Of a DNA stretch of 31,891 nt, positions 1 to 7,614 are shown piece after piece. Below the pieces are notes generated by a model. It was not told where the DNA came from, ran no database searches, and saw nothing but the letters and a program-made list of their open reading frames with translations. The stretch covers positions 1-31,891 of the forward strand of contig CAKRZE010000021.1 in NCBI GenBank assembly GCA_934432725.1. The letters run 5' to 3'. Within the stretch, counting starts at the first letter, position 1, and each line of letters starts with the position of its first letter. The position numbers were made by a program, and so were the translations under genes. This DNA comes from an uncultured Eubacteriales bacterium. GTDB lineage: Bacteria > Bacillota > Clostridia > Oscillospirales > CAG-272.

Positions 1-1
1 T

Positions 2-184
2 ACGATCTCCAACAAGAATCTGCTTGACCCGCTTCGCGCTGTCACCGGCGAGGACTGGATTCCCGGCAAGCGTTACAAGGTGCGTGGCTTCTGGGTTGCT
101 GATGCAAAAACCATGTGCTTTGACCTCAATGAAGGGGTTCAGGAGGACTTTCGCCCTGTTACGCCGAGCAATGACGCAGAATAA
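2..184 (+). CDS. 3' end of an unrecognised gene (partial)
   Basis: An open frame enters from the left edge and ends at a TAA at 182-184, leaving about 60 C-terminal residues. The readable part contains TGEDWIPGKRYKVRGFWVAD and KTMCFDLNEG, a soluble and fairly charged sequence without membrane segments. I do not recognise a named family; the style resembles small conserved hypothetical proteins found in integrative and conjugative elements of Clostridia, but that is an impression, not a match. It is followed by hairpin-rich non-coding DNA and no clear partner gene. The start and most of the gene lie outside the window, so no function is assigned. Confidence 0.6.
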   Translation, partial: TISNKNLLDPLRAVTGEDWIPGKRYKVRGFWVADAKTMCFDLNEGVQEDFRPVTPSNDAE

Positions 185-439
185 TCCCTGATATTCAGGG
201 AGAAAAGGGAGAGCAAAAGAGCGGCGGCAAACCGCCTGAGCGAGAAAGCCATCTCTCCCTTTTCTCCCTCGCTACGGCTATGGAAACCGTGGAAAACCGA
301 AAAACGGTTTACACACCGTTCCCACAGCCTGCGCTCACCCTCTTTTTCCTATCTGGCTTTCTCCCTATACGGAGAAAAGTGTCCATTTTCTATCCCGAAA
401 ACGCGCAGTTGCCACGATGAACAGAGGGCAGCGTGTCAA
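185..439. other. hairpin-rich non-coding stretch
   Basis: No gene is visible here. The stretch is unusually rich in inverted repeats: 17-bp perfect arms at 197-213 and 253-269 enclosing a smaller GGCGG/CCGCC hairpin at 223-236; AAACCG/CGGTTT at 294-310; and TTTCTCC/GGAGAAA at 358-377. This may be the terminator of the preceding partial gene or a structured region of a former mobile element. Confidence 0.6.
197..269. repeat. long inverted repeat with nested hairpin
   Basis: The arms 197-213 (agggagaaaagggagag) and 253-269 are exact reverse complements (17 bp). Inside them sits a second perfect stem, GGCGG at 223-227 and CCGCC at 232-236, with a four-base loop. There is no T-run directly after the distal arm, so it is not a classic intrinsic terminator, although it lies just after the stop codon at 184. 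Confidence 0.75.
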
Positions 440-502
440 TATGGCAAAGAAAAGCAAACGGCACACAGGCGGTTTTATCCTCAAAAAAAGCCCCGAAACA
501 TG
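440..502 (+). CDS. small KSKRHTG peptide ORF, copy A
   Basis: A 20-codon frame, ATG at 440 to TGA at 500-502, encodes a very basic peptide beginning MAKKSKRHTGGF. A purine-rich sequence (agagggca) lies about 10 bases upstream. A related sequence, also encoding KSKRHTG, occurs at 1990-2070 on the far side of the ATPase gene. Protein-level similarity between the copies suggests that it was once translated, but it may be the truncated head of a longer gene of an integrative element. Function unknown. Confidence 0.4.
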
Positions 503-510
503 ACAAAAAA

Positions 511-550
511 GAAGCCCAGCACCGCGCCATTTGACGTGATGCCGGGCTTC
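511..550 (-). terminator. intrinsic terminator of the DUF4143 ATPase gene
   Basis: GAAGCCC (511-517) pairs with GGGCTTC (544-550), with further GCA/TGC pairing inside. On the minus strand the hairpin is followed by a run of T (complement of the A-run at 503-510). It begins only a few bases after the ATPase stop codon. Confidence 0.85.
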
Positions 551-554
551 GTAC

Positions 555-1769
555 TTAGTTCCATTCCTCAGCTAAGAGGAAATCGCGGATATTCCGGTGC
601 TTGATCCCGTTTCGGCTCATATTGAACTCATCGAGAGAAACAACGTATTTGGGGAAGTTGTCGCGGATACTGTCATATGCGCCAAACTCACGGTTGACCG
701 TTTCTTCCGATGCCAGCAGATAAGTGACCTGAACATACAGCTTTTCGCCGCGCTTGTCGCATACAAAATCAATTTCCTTATCGCCTGTTCTGCCGACAGT
801 CACTTCATAACCCCGGCGCAGCAATTCCAGATACACGATATTCTCCAAAATGAGATTGATATCCCGCATATTGCCGCCGAAAACAGCCTCGCGGATGCCG
901 TGGTCGGCAATATAATACTTCTCGTTGGAGGCAAGAATCTGTTTCCCCTGCAAATCTTCCCGCTTTACCTGGTAGAACAGGTATGCCTCGCAGCAGTATT
1001 TGATATAGTTCAGGATCGTCTCCGGTGCAACGGTGCGCTGCTCATTTTTCAGGAACTTTGCAAGAGAGGTCGCAGAGAATGTCGTTCCCACATTTGCGAT
1101 CACATAAGCAATGATCCGTTCCAGCAAGTCAACATCCCGGATTTTATTCCGCTTCACGATGTCCTTAAGCTGGACAGAGTTGAATAGATCATGAAGATAT
1201 TGCTTGGACGGCGCATCCGCATAGCGGAGGTTTGCAAGGTAAGGCATACCTCCGGCAAGCAGATACTTTTGGAAACACTGCTGAATGGACGCATCGGAAG
1301 CAATCGAACAGTACAGCTCCATGAATTCCCCGAATGAGAACGGATAAATTACGAACTTCACATACCGTCCGCCCAAATAAGTCGCAAGCTCACCGGACAG
1401 CAGCTTTGCATTAGAACCGGTGATGTAGATGTCGCAATCCAGCGAAACGCGGAGAGAGTTGATGCACTTCTCCCAGTTCTTGACCTCCTGTATTTCATCA
1501 AAAAACAGATAGACCTTGCCCTTTATTTCTGCGGCTCTTGTAGTGATTTCGTCGTGCAGCGCCTGTGCGGTTTGTAGGTGGGAATAGCTCATATCTTCAA
1601 AATTGATGGAGACAAATTGCATCGGGCTGACACCGGACTCCGTGAGTTCCTGCTTGATCAGCTCCAACATGACCGACTTCCCGCAGCGGCGGATACCGGT
1701 CATGACTTTGATCAGCTCTGTTCCGATAAAAGGACGGATACGGCTCATATACAGTTCGCGTTTGATCAT
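555..1769 (-). CDS. AAA-family ATPase with DUF4143 C-terminal domain (COG1373)
   Basis: A 404-residue predicted ATPase of the AAA_14/DUF4143 group. Walker A is GIRRCGKS at residues 25-32 and Walker B is FFDEIQ around 89-94; TGSNAKLLSGELATYLGGRY is the typical family motif before the DUF4143 part, which ends in a nuclease-like fold (GDKEIDFVC). The family is widespread, often horizontally moved, and has no firmly established role; relations to restriction-like nucleases have been suggested. I choose the ATG at 1769 because GGGGGC lies at good spacing; an in-frame ATG seven codons upstream (1790) is possible. The gene has its own promoter (1801-1829) and terminator (511-550), so it is a self-contained cassette, and it lies between two related KSKRHTG sequences. 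Function beyond ATP hydrolysis is not assigned. Confidence 0.9.
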   Translation of the reverse strand: MIKRELYMSRIRPFIGTELIKVMTGIRRCGKSVMLELIKQELTESGVSPMQFVSINFEDMSYSHLQTAQALHDEITTRAAEIKGKVYLFFDEIQEVKNWEKCINSLRVSLDCDIYITGSNAKLLSGELATYLGGRYVKFVIYPFSFGEFMELYCSIASDASIQQCFQKYLLAGGMPYLANLRYADAPSKQYLHDLFNSVQLKDIVKRNKIRDVDLLERIIAYVIANVGTTFSATSLAKFLKNEQRTVAPETILNYIKYCCEAYLFYQVKREDLQGKQILASNEKYYIADHGIREAVFGGNMRDINLILENIVYLELLRRGYEVTVGRTGDKEIDFVCDKRGEKLYVQVTYLLASEETVNREFGAYDSIRDNFPKYVVSLDEFNMSRNGIKHRNIRDFLLAEEWN

Positions 1770-1800
1770 AAGTCTTTGCCCCCTTTCCATGGCTGACTAT

Positions 1801-1829
1801 AGTATAGCACATTTACAGTTGAATCTCAA
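1801..1829 (-). promoter_or_regulatory. sigma-A type promoter of the ATPase gene
   Basis: On the minus strand, TTGAGA (1824-1829) is followed after 17 bp by TATACT (1801-1806). This places the transcript start about 25 bases upstream of the chosen ATG at 1769. Confidence 0.75.
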
Positions 1830-2478
1830 TGGAGAAATTGTAAATTCATAAGTTATAACTGATAAAATACAAAACTCGACAAGAAATTTCAGATAAGCTT
1901 TGGCGAAATGAGAACAGTTCTCGTAAATGCCGATTACGTCCTTAAACTACACGCCCAATGCACGATATAAAGGCGTGGAGTAACTTATATTGGGAGGGAA
2001 AAGCAAGCGGCATACTGGCAATATTTTTCTCAATATTCGCCCCGAAATGCAACAAAAAATGAAACAATCATCGACATATCCGTTGGGCGGTTATGCCGAT
2101 GGTTGTGTACTTCATCAGAATTTTCACTTGATTTTGAGGGGCAGTAGTAGTGTGTCATTTTCGCGTCTGCAATCCGATTTTCCATACACCATTTTTACAC
2201 CATTTCGGCGTGGAGTAGTATGGAATTGCATGAAGTTATATAGTGACTGTTTGTGCGGAAAACACGCTGGAATCAAGAAATATCGGTATTTATGGAGCAA
2301 TATTGAGATATAGAATCAGGTAAATCGCCCTCGATACCTAATTTCATAATATGATATATCCTTTCAGGTCCGCGTCCGCAGCCTTGTACGGTGGCAAATC
2401 GGACTGCGGGACAAACGGGTGACACGGCTGGACCGGAAGCATACCGCAGAGAACGCTGCCTCTGCAGCTTGCCCGTGT
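1830..2478. other. AT-richer relic region with copy B of the KSKRHTG sequence
   Basis: No convincing gene is seen. Bases 1990-2070 encode GGKSKRHTGNIFLNIRPE in an open frame that starts with TTG at 1990 and runs to 2313 (107 codons). After the first 25 residues this frame has no recognisable features. Much of the stretch is lower in GC than the rest of the window, and it looks like degraded mobile-element DNA. A bidirectional gene boundary (ATPase leaving left, two-component system leaving right) lies here. Confidence 0.5.
1990..2313 (+). pseudogene. possible relic ORF, KSKRHTG copy B
   Basis: An open frame from TTG at 1990 to the TAG at 2311-2313 begins MGGKSKRHTGNIFLNIRPE, related to the peptide at 440-502 (MAKKSKRHTGGFILKKSPE). 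The DNA around both also aligns: each continues into a CCCCGAAA block and then an A-rich run. The rest of the frame has no recognised domain and looks like chance translation. I treat it as a diverged, probably non-functional copy. Confidence 0.35.
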
Positions 2479-2541
2479 GCCCGGGATTCAGCCGGATATC
2501 CGGTAAAACCATCCTTTGTTATAGCGTATCCGGGCTTTTTT
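2479..2541 (+). terminator. probable terminator upstream of the two-component operon
   Basis: GCCCGGGAT (2479-2487) pairs with ATCCGGGC (2528-2535) with one bulged base, and an alternative inner pairing AGCCGGATA/TATCCGGGCT also exists. A T-run follows at 2536-2541. It would end plus-strand transcription arriving from the relic region. The loop is large, so the call is moderate. Confidence 0.45.
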
Positions 2542-2581
2542 GGCAAGATATTCGTTAAAAACTTTTGAAGAAGACTTAAAA

Positions 2582-2598
2582 TTAACAATTTGTTAACA
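2582..2598 (+). promoter_or_regulatory. candidate PhoP-type box (two TTAACA direct repeats)
   Basis: TTAACA occurs at 2582-2587 and again at 2593-2598, exactly 11 bp apart. This is the spacing and sequence of PhoP boxes known from Bacillus-type PhoP regulators. It lies about 75 bp upstream of the response-regulator start, suggesting autoregulation. The same bases also form the palindrome TTAACAATTTGTTAA. Confidence 0.5.
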
Positions 2599-2673
2599 CA
2601 TTGTGTCCGCATTTGCGATATTATGAATTTAGTAAAAAAAATAACTAATTTAATAAATAGGGGAGTGAAGGCT

Positions 2674-3363
2674 ATGAGTACGAAAATTTTGGTTGTTGAT
2701 GATGAAACCAGCATCTGTGATCTTTTGCGGGTTTATTTTGAAAATGAAGGCTATGAGGTGAAAACCGCGAACGACGGCATGCAGGCGATCAGCTTTTTCA
2801 AGCTGTATGAGCCGGATCTTGTGCTGCTTGATATTATGCTGCCGAAAAAGGACGGCTGGCAGGTCTGCCGCGAGATCCGGGAAATGTCTTCCAAGCCGAT
2901 TATCATGATTACGGCAAAGGGCGATGTGTTTGACAAGTGTCTCGGTCTGGAGCTTGGTGCGGACGACTTTGTGGTCAAGCCGTTTGATATGAAGGAGCTT
3001 GCGGCTCGCGTCAAGGCGGTTTTGCGCCGTTCCTCTGCGCATGACAGCCAGAACGATCCGGATGTTCTGAAATTTGATAATATTGAGATCAGCCTTGACA
3101 AGTATGAGCTGAAGCTGCGCGGAAAGCCCGTGGACATTCCTCCGAAGGAGCTGGAGCTGCTGCATTTTCTTGCCCTGAACTATAACCGGGTGTTTACACG
3201 GAACCAGCTTCTTGACAAGGTGTGGGGCTTTGACTATCTGGGTGATTCCCGCACGGTGGACGTGCATGTCAAGCGTCTGCGTGAAAAGCTGGAGGGTGTG
3301 TCCGACAAATGGACGCTGAAAACCGTATGGGGCGTCGGCTATAAATTTGAAATTCTGCAATAA
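2674..3363 (+). CDS. OmpR/PhoB-family response regulator (PhoP-like)
   Basis: A 229-residue transcriptional regulator with an N-terminal receiver domain and a C-terminal winged helix. The receiver shows the acidic pair D9/D10, phosphoacceptor D53 (LLDIMLP), T80 (MITAK) and K102 (VVKPF). The output domain has the OmpR signature ending in SRTVDVHVKRLREKLE and WGVGYKF. The start at 2674 follows GGGGAGTGAAG at good spacing; an upstream in-frame ATG at 2590 lacks this. The sensor kinase gene follows after 14 bases, so the two are one operon and the kinase is the expected phosphodonor. TTAACA repeats upstream fit a PhoP-type regulator, but VicR/ResD-like roles cannot be separated from sequence alone. 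Confidence 0.93.
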   Translation: MSTKILVVDDETSICDLLRVYFENEGYEVKTANDGMQAISFFKLYEPDLVLLDIMLPKKDGWQVCREIREMSSKPIIMITAKGDVFDKCLGLELGADDFVVKPFDMKELAARVKAVLRRSSAHDSQNDPDVLKFDNIEISLDKYELKLRGKPVDIPPKELELLHFLALNYNRVFTRNQLLDKVWGFDYLGDSRTVDVHVKRLREKLEGVSDKWTLKTVWGVGYKFEILQ

Positions 3364-3377
3364 GCAGGTCGGGTGCT

Positions 3378-4868
3378 ATGTTCAGAAGCGTATTTTCAAA
3401 ATATATTACGGCATTTATGCTGATCATTGTGCTCAGCTTTACCATACTTGCCGTTATCATAGGCTCTCTGCTTGTCAATTACTCCATGGATTCAAAGCGG
3501 AATGCCGTTTCCAATGCCGCGTCAACCGTGAAATTTTATCTGGAGACAGACTTCACGGGGGCGACAAGCGATGAATTCAACCGGTATATCAACTTCGGAA
3601 AAAAGACGCTGCGGCACAATTTCTCCATTATCGTGCATTATACCGGAGACCTTTCCATTCTGGTGCTCAGCACGGAGGGAAAGGTGCTGATGACCGATGA
3701 AACAACATCGCTGCGGTCCGGCTATACACAGGCTTCAGAGGAAACGGTGAAAAAAATCAGCCGCGGGGACTTTCATGAGGTGACGGACCTGGACGGGCTT
3801 CTGGAGCAGAAGAGACTTATGCAGGGCATTCCCGTGACCGTGAACGATCAGACTGTAGGGTTCGTTCTGACCGGATGCGCGCCGAGCGGCATCACGGATG
3901 TGCTGCAGGTGATGCTCAGGACCATCGTGATGGCAAGTATCTGGGTGCTGATGGCAACCCTGATTGCGGTCTATTTTATCAGCGACCGCATCATCAGTCC
4001 GCTGAAGGAGATGAGCATCGCAGCCAAGAGCTTTGCACAGGGGCAGTTTGATGTGCGCGTCCCGGTTACGGGGCACGATGAGGTGTCCGAATTGGCGCTG
4101 GCGTTCAATAACATGGCTGCGAGCCTTGAAAACGTGGAAACGATGCGCCGCTCCTTTATTGCCAATGTCTCCCATGAGCTGAGAACGCCGATGACCTCCA
4201 TTGCGGGCTTTGTGGACAGTATGCTGGACGGTGCGATTCCGCCGGAAAAGTACGGACAGTATCTCAAGGTGATTTCAACCGAGGTTCACCGCCTGTCCCG
4301 GCTGGTAACATCCCTTTTGGATATTTCCAGAATTCAGGCGGGAGAGCGGAAGTTCAACAAATCCGCGTTTGACGTGTGCGAAATGGCGCGGGAAATCCTG
4401 ATCTCTCTGGAGCAGCGCATTGAAGCAAAGCATCTGGATGTGGAATTCGACTGTCAGGAGGACAGCGTATACGCATATGCGGACCGCGATGCGATCTATC
4501 AGATTCTGTACAATATTTGCGACAATGCGGTCAAGTTTTCAAGAGAAGGCGGGAAATACCGGATACGGATCCTGGATCGGGACAAGAAGCTCTATGTGTC
4601 GGTGTATAACGAGGGCGTCGGGATTCCGGCAGAGGACCTTCCGTTTGTGTTCGATCGGTTTTATAAGAGTGATAAGAGCAGAAGTCTGGACAAGACCGGC
4701 GTGGGACTCGGACTCTATATTGCAAAAACGGTTATTGATGCCCACGGCGAGGAGATCTGGGTCAAGAGCGCTGCGGGGGAATACTGCGAATTTGTATTTA
4801 CGCTGACGCGGGCGCATGAAAATCAGGTGAAAAAGTCCGAAAAGGAAAACGGCTTGCAGGCGGAGTGA
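3378..4868 (+). CDS. membrane sensor histidine kinase (HAMP, HisKA, HATPase_c)
   Basis: A 496-residue kinase. Transmembrane helix 1 spans about residues 10-34, an extracytoplasmic sensing region of about 140 residues follows, and helix 2 covers about 178-200. A HAMP linker runs to about 253. The phosphorylated His266 sits in SHELRTPMTSIAGF. The ATP-binding domain shows the N box (NICDNAVKFS, near 380), the G1 box (EGVGIPAEDLPFVFDRFYKSD region, near 412) and the G2 box (GVGLGLYIAKT, near 443). The layout is that of PhoR/VicK-type kinases. The gene follows its response regulator by 14 bases. The sensed signal cannot be told from the sequence; the sensor region has no PAS motif that I can recognise. 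Confidence 0.93.
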   Translation: MFRSVFSKYITAFMLIIVLSFTILAVIIGSLLVNYSMDSKRNAVSNAASTVKFYLETDFTGATSDEFNRYINFGKKTLRHNFSIIVHYTGDLSILVLSTEGKVLMTDETTSLRSGYTQASEETVKKISRGDFHEVTDLDGLLEQKRLMQGIPVTVNDQTVGFVLTGCAPSGITDVLQVMLRTIVMASIWVLMATLIAVYFISDRIISPLKEMSIAAKSFAQGQFDVRVPVTGHDEVSELALAFNNMAASLENVETMRRSFIANVSHELRTPMTSIAGFVDSMLDGAIPPEKYGQYLKVISTEVHRLSRLVTSLLDISRIQAGERKFNKSAFDVCEMAREILISLEQRIEAKHLDVEFDCQEDSVYAYADRDAIYQILYNICDNAVKFSREGGKYRIRILDRDKKLYVSVYNEGVGIPAEDLPFVFDRFYKSDKSRSLDKTGVGLGLYIAKTVIDAHGEEIWVKSAAGEYCEFVFTLTRAHENQVKKSEKENGLQAE

Positions 4869-5268
4869 AGGCTGCCCGAGCATCCGGTTTTCCGTTGGCT
4901 TGAGCGCGCCGCACACAAAGCGGTGGGGGCAGGAACGGCAGATTCCCGAAAATCGGCAAACCGGGCAGCGCGGACCATACGGAGCCGCAGGCTCCATGCC
5001 GGCAGGGCGGGCATCTTATGGCGGAAACGCATCTGACCGAAAGTGTGCGGCGGGGCGGAGGCAGGCAGTAACATGCAGGCTTCCGCCCTTCGTCTGTCGG
5101 ATGGCGTGTGTATGAACAGCTGCCGTGAGGGGGGCTGGCGCGGCTCTTCATAAAAAGCGGCAATCCCGCGGCGATTATGCGGGCGTATTCCTTGAAGAAG
5201 GTGCGCGGATGCCTGTCCGGCTGCGGCGCATGTCTGGGTCGGCTGAGGGAGAAAATTTCAAAAAAGCC
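4869..5268. other. 400-bp spacer, no gene seen
   Basis: GC-rich sequence between the kinase and the tRNA promoter. All open frames here are short and without recognisable features or ribosome binding sites. No clear terminator for the two-component operon was found. Confidence 0.5.
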
Positions 5269-5297
5269 TTGCAATTTTCCGGCATATGTGTTATACT
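5269..5297 (+). promoter_or_regulatory. promoter of tRNA-Leu
   Basis: TTGCAA (5269-5274), a 17-bp spacer and TATACT (5292-5297). The expected transcript start is about 30 bases upstream of the mature tRNA. Confidence 0.8.
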
Positions 5298-5332
5298 GTA
5301 TCTACTATGGGCAAAGGCTTATCCTTTGATTT

Positions 5333-5419
5333 GCCGGAATGATGGAATTGGCAGACGTGCTGGACTCAAAATCCAGTGGTAGCGATATCGTGCGGGTTCG
5401 ACCCCCGCTTCCGGCACCA
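5333..5419 (+). tRNA. tRNA-Leu (anticodon CAA)
   Basis: The acceptor stem GCCGGAA (5333-5339) pairs with TTCCGGC (5409-5415), followed by discriminator A and an encoded CCA (5417-5419). The anticodon stem CTGGA/TCCAG encloses the loop CTCAAAA, giving anticodon CAA, which reads UUG. A long variable arm (tggtagcgatatcg) and the T-arm loop GTTCGAC are present. The length of 87 bases is typical for the class II leucine tRNA. It is transcribed alone from its own promoter. Confidence 0.96.
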
Positions 5420-5424
5420 GATGA

Positions 5425-5475
5425 AGCACGGTGGTTTTGATACGGCGGTATCGGAAACTATCGTGCTGTTTGTTA
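5425..5475 (+). terminator. terminator-like long hairpin after tRNA-Leu
   Basis: AGCACG...GATAC (5425-5442 region) pairs imperfectly with GTATC...CGTGCT ending at 5467, followed by a T-rich stretch (gtttgtta). It begins six bases after the tRNA end. The stem has mismatches, so the confidence is moderate. Confidence 0.5.
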
Positions 5476-5689
5476 TTATACCGGGAGATCATAGGACTGT
5501 GGTACGGGCAGGCATCGGTGCATGAGCCTTTGTGCCGTCGCACACATTGCAGGCAGCCTTTTTGCAGCCTTCGCAGGGAGGCTGCGGGGGCTATGTGCGG
5601 CAGCGGGACGATCCGGCGGGAATTGCGGCAAGCCGGGACCTTTTTGAGGACCGGAATGAGATACAAAGAAAAATGAGGAGGCTTTTTCC

Positions 5690-6136
5690 TTGTCAATTCT
5701 GATCAAAAACATTACGGATGAAAATTTTCTGGACGCGTTTCATTTGAAGCTGAAAAGAGAGCAGAGAAAATTTGTTTCCCATCCGATTCGGAGCCTTGCG
5801 CAGGCATATGTTTATCGGAACCAATGTCAGCCGTTCGGCATCTACCATGATGACCGAATGGTCGGATATGTCATGGTAATCTATGATGATACGGTCCGGA
5901 AATACGCCGTGTGGCACATGATGATTGATAAGTCGCAGCAGGGAAGAGGCTTTGGAAAGGCGGCGCTGTCTTTGGTCTTGGAGTATATAAAAAAGAAGCC
6001 GTTCGGCGATTCGGACAGCGTTGTTCTGACCTGCAATAAGGAAAATGTCCATGCGCTCGGGTTATACCGATCCTTGGGCTTTGAATTGACCGGAAATGAA
6101 GACGGGGACGAGGCGGAACTGTCTCTTGCCATATAA
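5690..6136 (+). CDS. GNAT-family N-acetyltransferase
   Basis: A 148-residue acetyl-CoA-dependent acetyltransferase of the GNAT superfamily. The acetyl-CoA pyrophosphate loop is Q84-G-R-G-F-G89 (motif A), followed by an amphipathic helix; the C-terminal part has LTCNKENVHALGLYRSLGF, the usual motif B with the tyrosine that can act as general acid. The start is TTG at 5690, placed eight bases after a very strong GAGGAGG at 5675-5681; no ATG at comparable spacing exists. The sequence is reminiscent of polyamine (spermidine/spermine) or aminoglycoside-like acetyltransferases of Firmicutes, but the substrate cannot be named. It seems to be monocistronic. Confidence 0.9.
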   Translation: MSILIKNITDENFLDAFHLKLKREQRKFVSHPIRSLAQAYVYRNQCQPFGIYHDDRMVGYVMVIYDDTVRKYAVWHMMIDKSQQGRGFGKAALSLVLEYIKKKPFGDSDSVVLTCNKENVHALGLYRSLGFELTGNEDGDEAELSLAI

Positions 6137-6412
6137 GGCACAGGCGGCGGAGTCTTGCTTTTGAAGCTTCGGATTTTTCAAGGGAGCTTTTCGGCGGGGG
6201 CTGACCGCTCCGGCGGCATTTGTGAAAAGCCGAACCTTGCTCTTGTTTTTGAAAGGCGCCGTGCGGGTTGCACCGGCTGAGGTCAGGACTTGACGGTGTC
6301 TGCGGCTCCTTTGTGCGTGGGAAGGCGGCTTCCGAGCGGGGCAGGCTTGCGCCCCGATCCGGACTTGATCCCGGATTGAGAAAAAGCGGAATGCTTCAGG
6401 GTGGAACATGCG

Positions 6413-7180
6413 ATGAATATGATAAAAAGTGATACGGCATATGCCGGATGGAATCCTTGGCACGGCTGTACCAAGATCAGTCCGGGCTGTCTGCACTGCT
6501 ATGTGTACCGGCGGGATGAAATGTGCGGACTGCCGGTTTCCAGCAGCTTATGCAGAAAAACCGGCGATTTTGCTCTTCCGGTGATGAAAAAAAGGGACGG
6601 CAGCTATAAAATATCCTCCGGAAAGACTGTGATGACCTGCTTTACATCCGATTTCCTTCTCAGCGATGCTGATGCATGGCGGGGGGACTGCTGGCAGATG
6701 ATGCGGCAAAGGAGCGACTGCCGGTTTTGCTTTTTCACCAAACGGATCGACCGGCTGGCACAATGTCTGCCGCCGGACTGGGGAGAGGGCTATGCCAATG
6801 TGACGATCGGCTGTACCGTGGAGGATCAGAAGCGGGCAGATTACAGACTTCCGCTGTTTCTCTCCCTTCCGATCCGGGACCGTGTGATCGTGGCGGAGCC
6901 GCTTTTGGAGCGCATGGACCTTTCTCCGTATCTTGACGGACGCATCCGGGAGGTTTCGGTCGGAGGGGAATCGGGAGCGGGGGCGCGTTTGTGCAATTAC
7001 GCATGGATACTTGAGCTGCGCCGTCAGTGTGTTGAAAAAAATATTTCCTTCTGCTTTCATCAGACCGGCGCTTATTTTGAGAAAGACGGGAGGCGCTTCA
7101 GAATCAAAAGAAGCTGTCAGCTTTCACAGGCGCGCAGGGCTGGGATTGATTTTTGCGCGGAGGACTCCGAACCCGGGTGA
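6413..7180 (+). CDS. DUF5131 family protein (phage Gp37/Gp68-like, three-Cys motif)
   Basis: A 255-residue protein. The N-terminus has GWNPWHGC-x6-C-x2-CY with cysteines at 19, 26 and 29, the three-cysteine motif of the DUF5131/Gp37-Gp68 family, which resembles a radical-SAM-type metal site. Further family motifs are VMTCFTSDFLL, FFTKRIDRL, NVTIGCTVEDQKRAD, VAEPLLERMDL and the late GGESGAGAR. The biochemical role is not established. Related genes often sit beside a tcmP partner gene; none is found in this window. The ATG at 6413 follows AGGGTGG with eight bases spacing; GTG at 6401 is an alternative. The gene appears to stand alone between a GNAT gene and a repeat region. Confidence 0.85.
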   Translation: MNMIKSDTAYAGWNPWHGCTKISPGCLHCYVYRRDEMCGLPVSSSLCRKTGDFALPVMKKRDGSYKISSGKTVMTCFTSDFLLSDADAWRGDCWQMMRQRSDCRFCFFTKRIDRLAQCLPPDWGEGYANVTIGCTVEDQKRADYRLPLFLSLPIRDRVIVAEPLLERMDLSPYLDGRIREVSVGGESGAGARLCNYAWILELRRQCVEKNISFCFHQTGAYFEKDGRRFRIKRSCQLSQARRAGIDFCAEDSEPG

Positions 7181-7196
7181 GGCGGAGAAACAGAAA

Positions 7197-7242
7197 ACGG
7201 CGGTGCCGGGAAGCCCTTTTTCGGGTTTTCTGACACCGCCGT
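7197..7242. terminator. inverted repeat, possible bidirectional terminator
   Basis: ACGGCGGTG (7197-7205) and CACCGCCGT (7234-7242) are perfect arms 17 bases after the DUF5131 stop. On the minus strand the hairpin is followed by TTTTCTGTTTC, while on the plus strand the T-rich part is inside the loop. Confidence 0.5.
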
Positions 7243-7299
7243 CTGCGCCGCATCCGGGAGCCCGTGATGCTGCCGGTTTTCAGAGGGATGAAACGTGAA

Positions 7300-7560
7300 T
7301 GCTTCAATATGCTGCGGGTTCCGCCGCCTTGCGGGCGATGGGCTCACTTTGCAAAGTCATCCGCAGCATGGAAGAAGGGTCATACGCTTGGATGCAATCG
7401 GCATTTTTGCGGATTCTGCCGCCTTGCGGGCGATGGGCTGCCTTGTGAAATCAGCCGCAGCATGGAAGGAAGTCATACGCTTGGATGCAATCGGCATTTT
7501 TGCGATTTTCTCTGTCTTGCAGGCAACGGTTTTGCTTTTCAGCGCCGATCGCAATGCGAA
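7300..7560. repeat. imperfect tandem repeat, about 94 bp period, 2 full and 1-2 decayed copies
   Basis: The block gccgccttgcgggcgatggg occurs at 7323 and 7418, and catacgcttggatgcaatcg occurs at 7381 and 7474, giving periods of 95 and 93 bp. A third, weaker copy follows at about 7500-7560. Open frames through the repeat translate to repeated peptides (for example VIRLDAIGIFA twice), but there is no ribosome binding site, and the unequal period breaks the reading frame. I treat it as non-coding repeat DNA. Confidence 0.75.
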
Positions 7561-7614
7561 AGAACGGCAGTTTTTGCTGACAAAAGATCCTGACTGTAAG
7601 ACCATAAAATGAAA

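Noticed and set aside
7300..7560. CRISPR-like array
   Set aside because: The 94-bp units are contiguous and lack the short repeat and unique-spacer alternation; no cas genes are nearby.
7264..7612. Two overlapping small ORFs through the tandem repeat
   Set aside because: Frames change between repeat units, there is no ribosome binding site, and both translate the same repeat.
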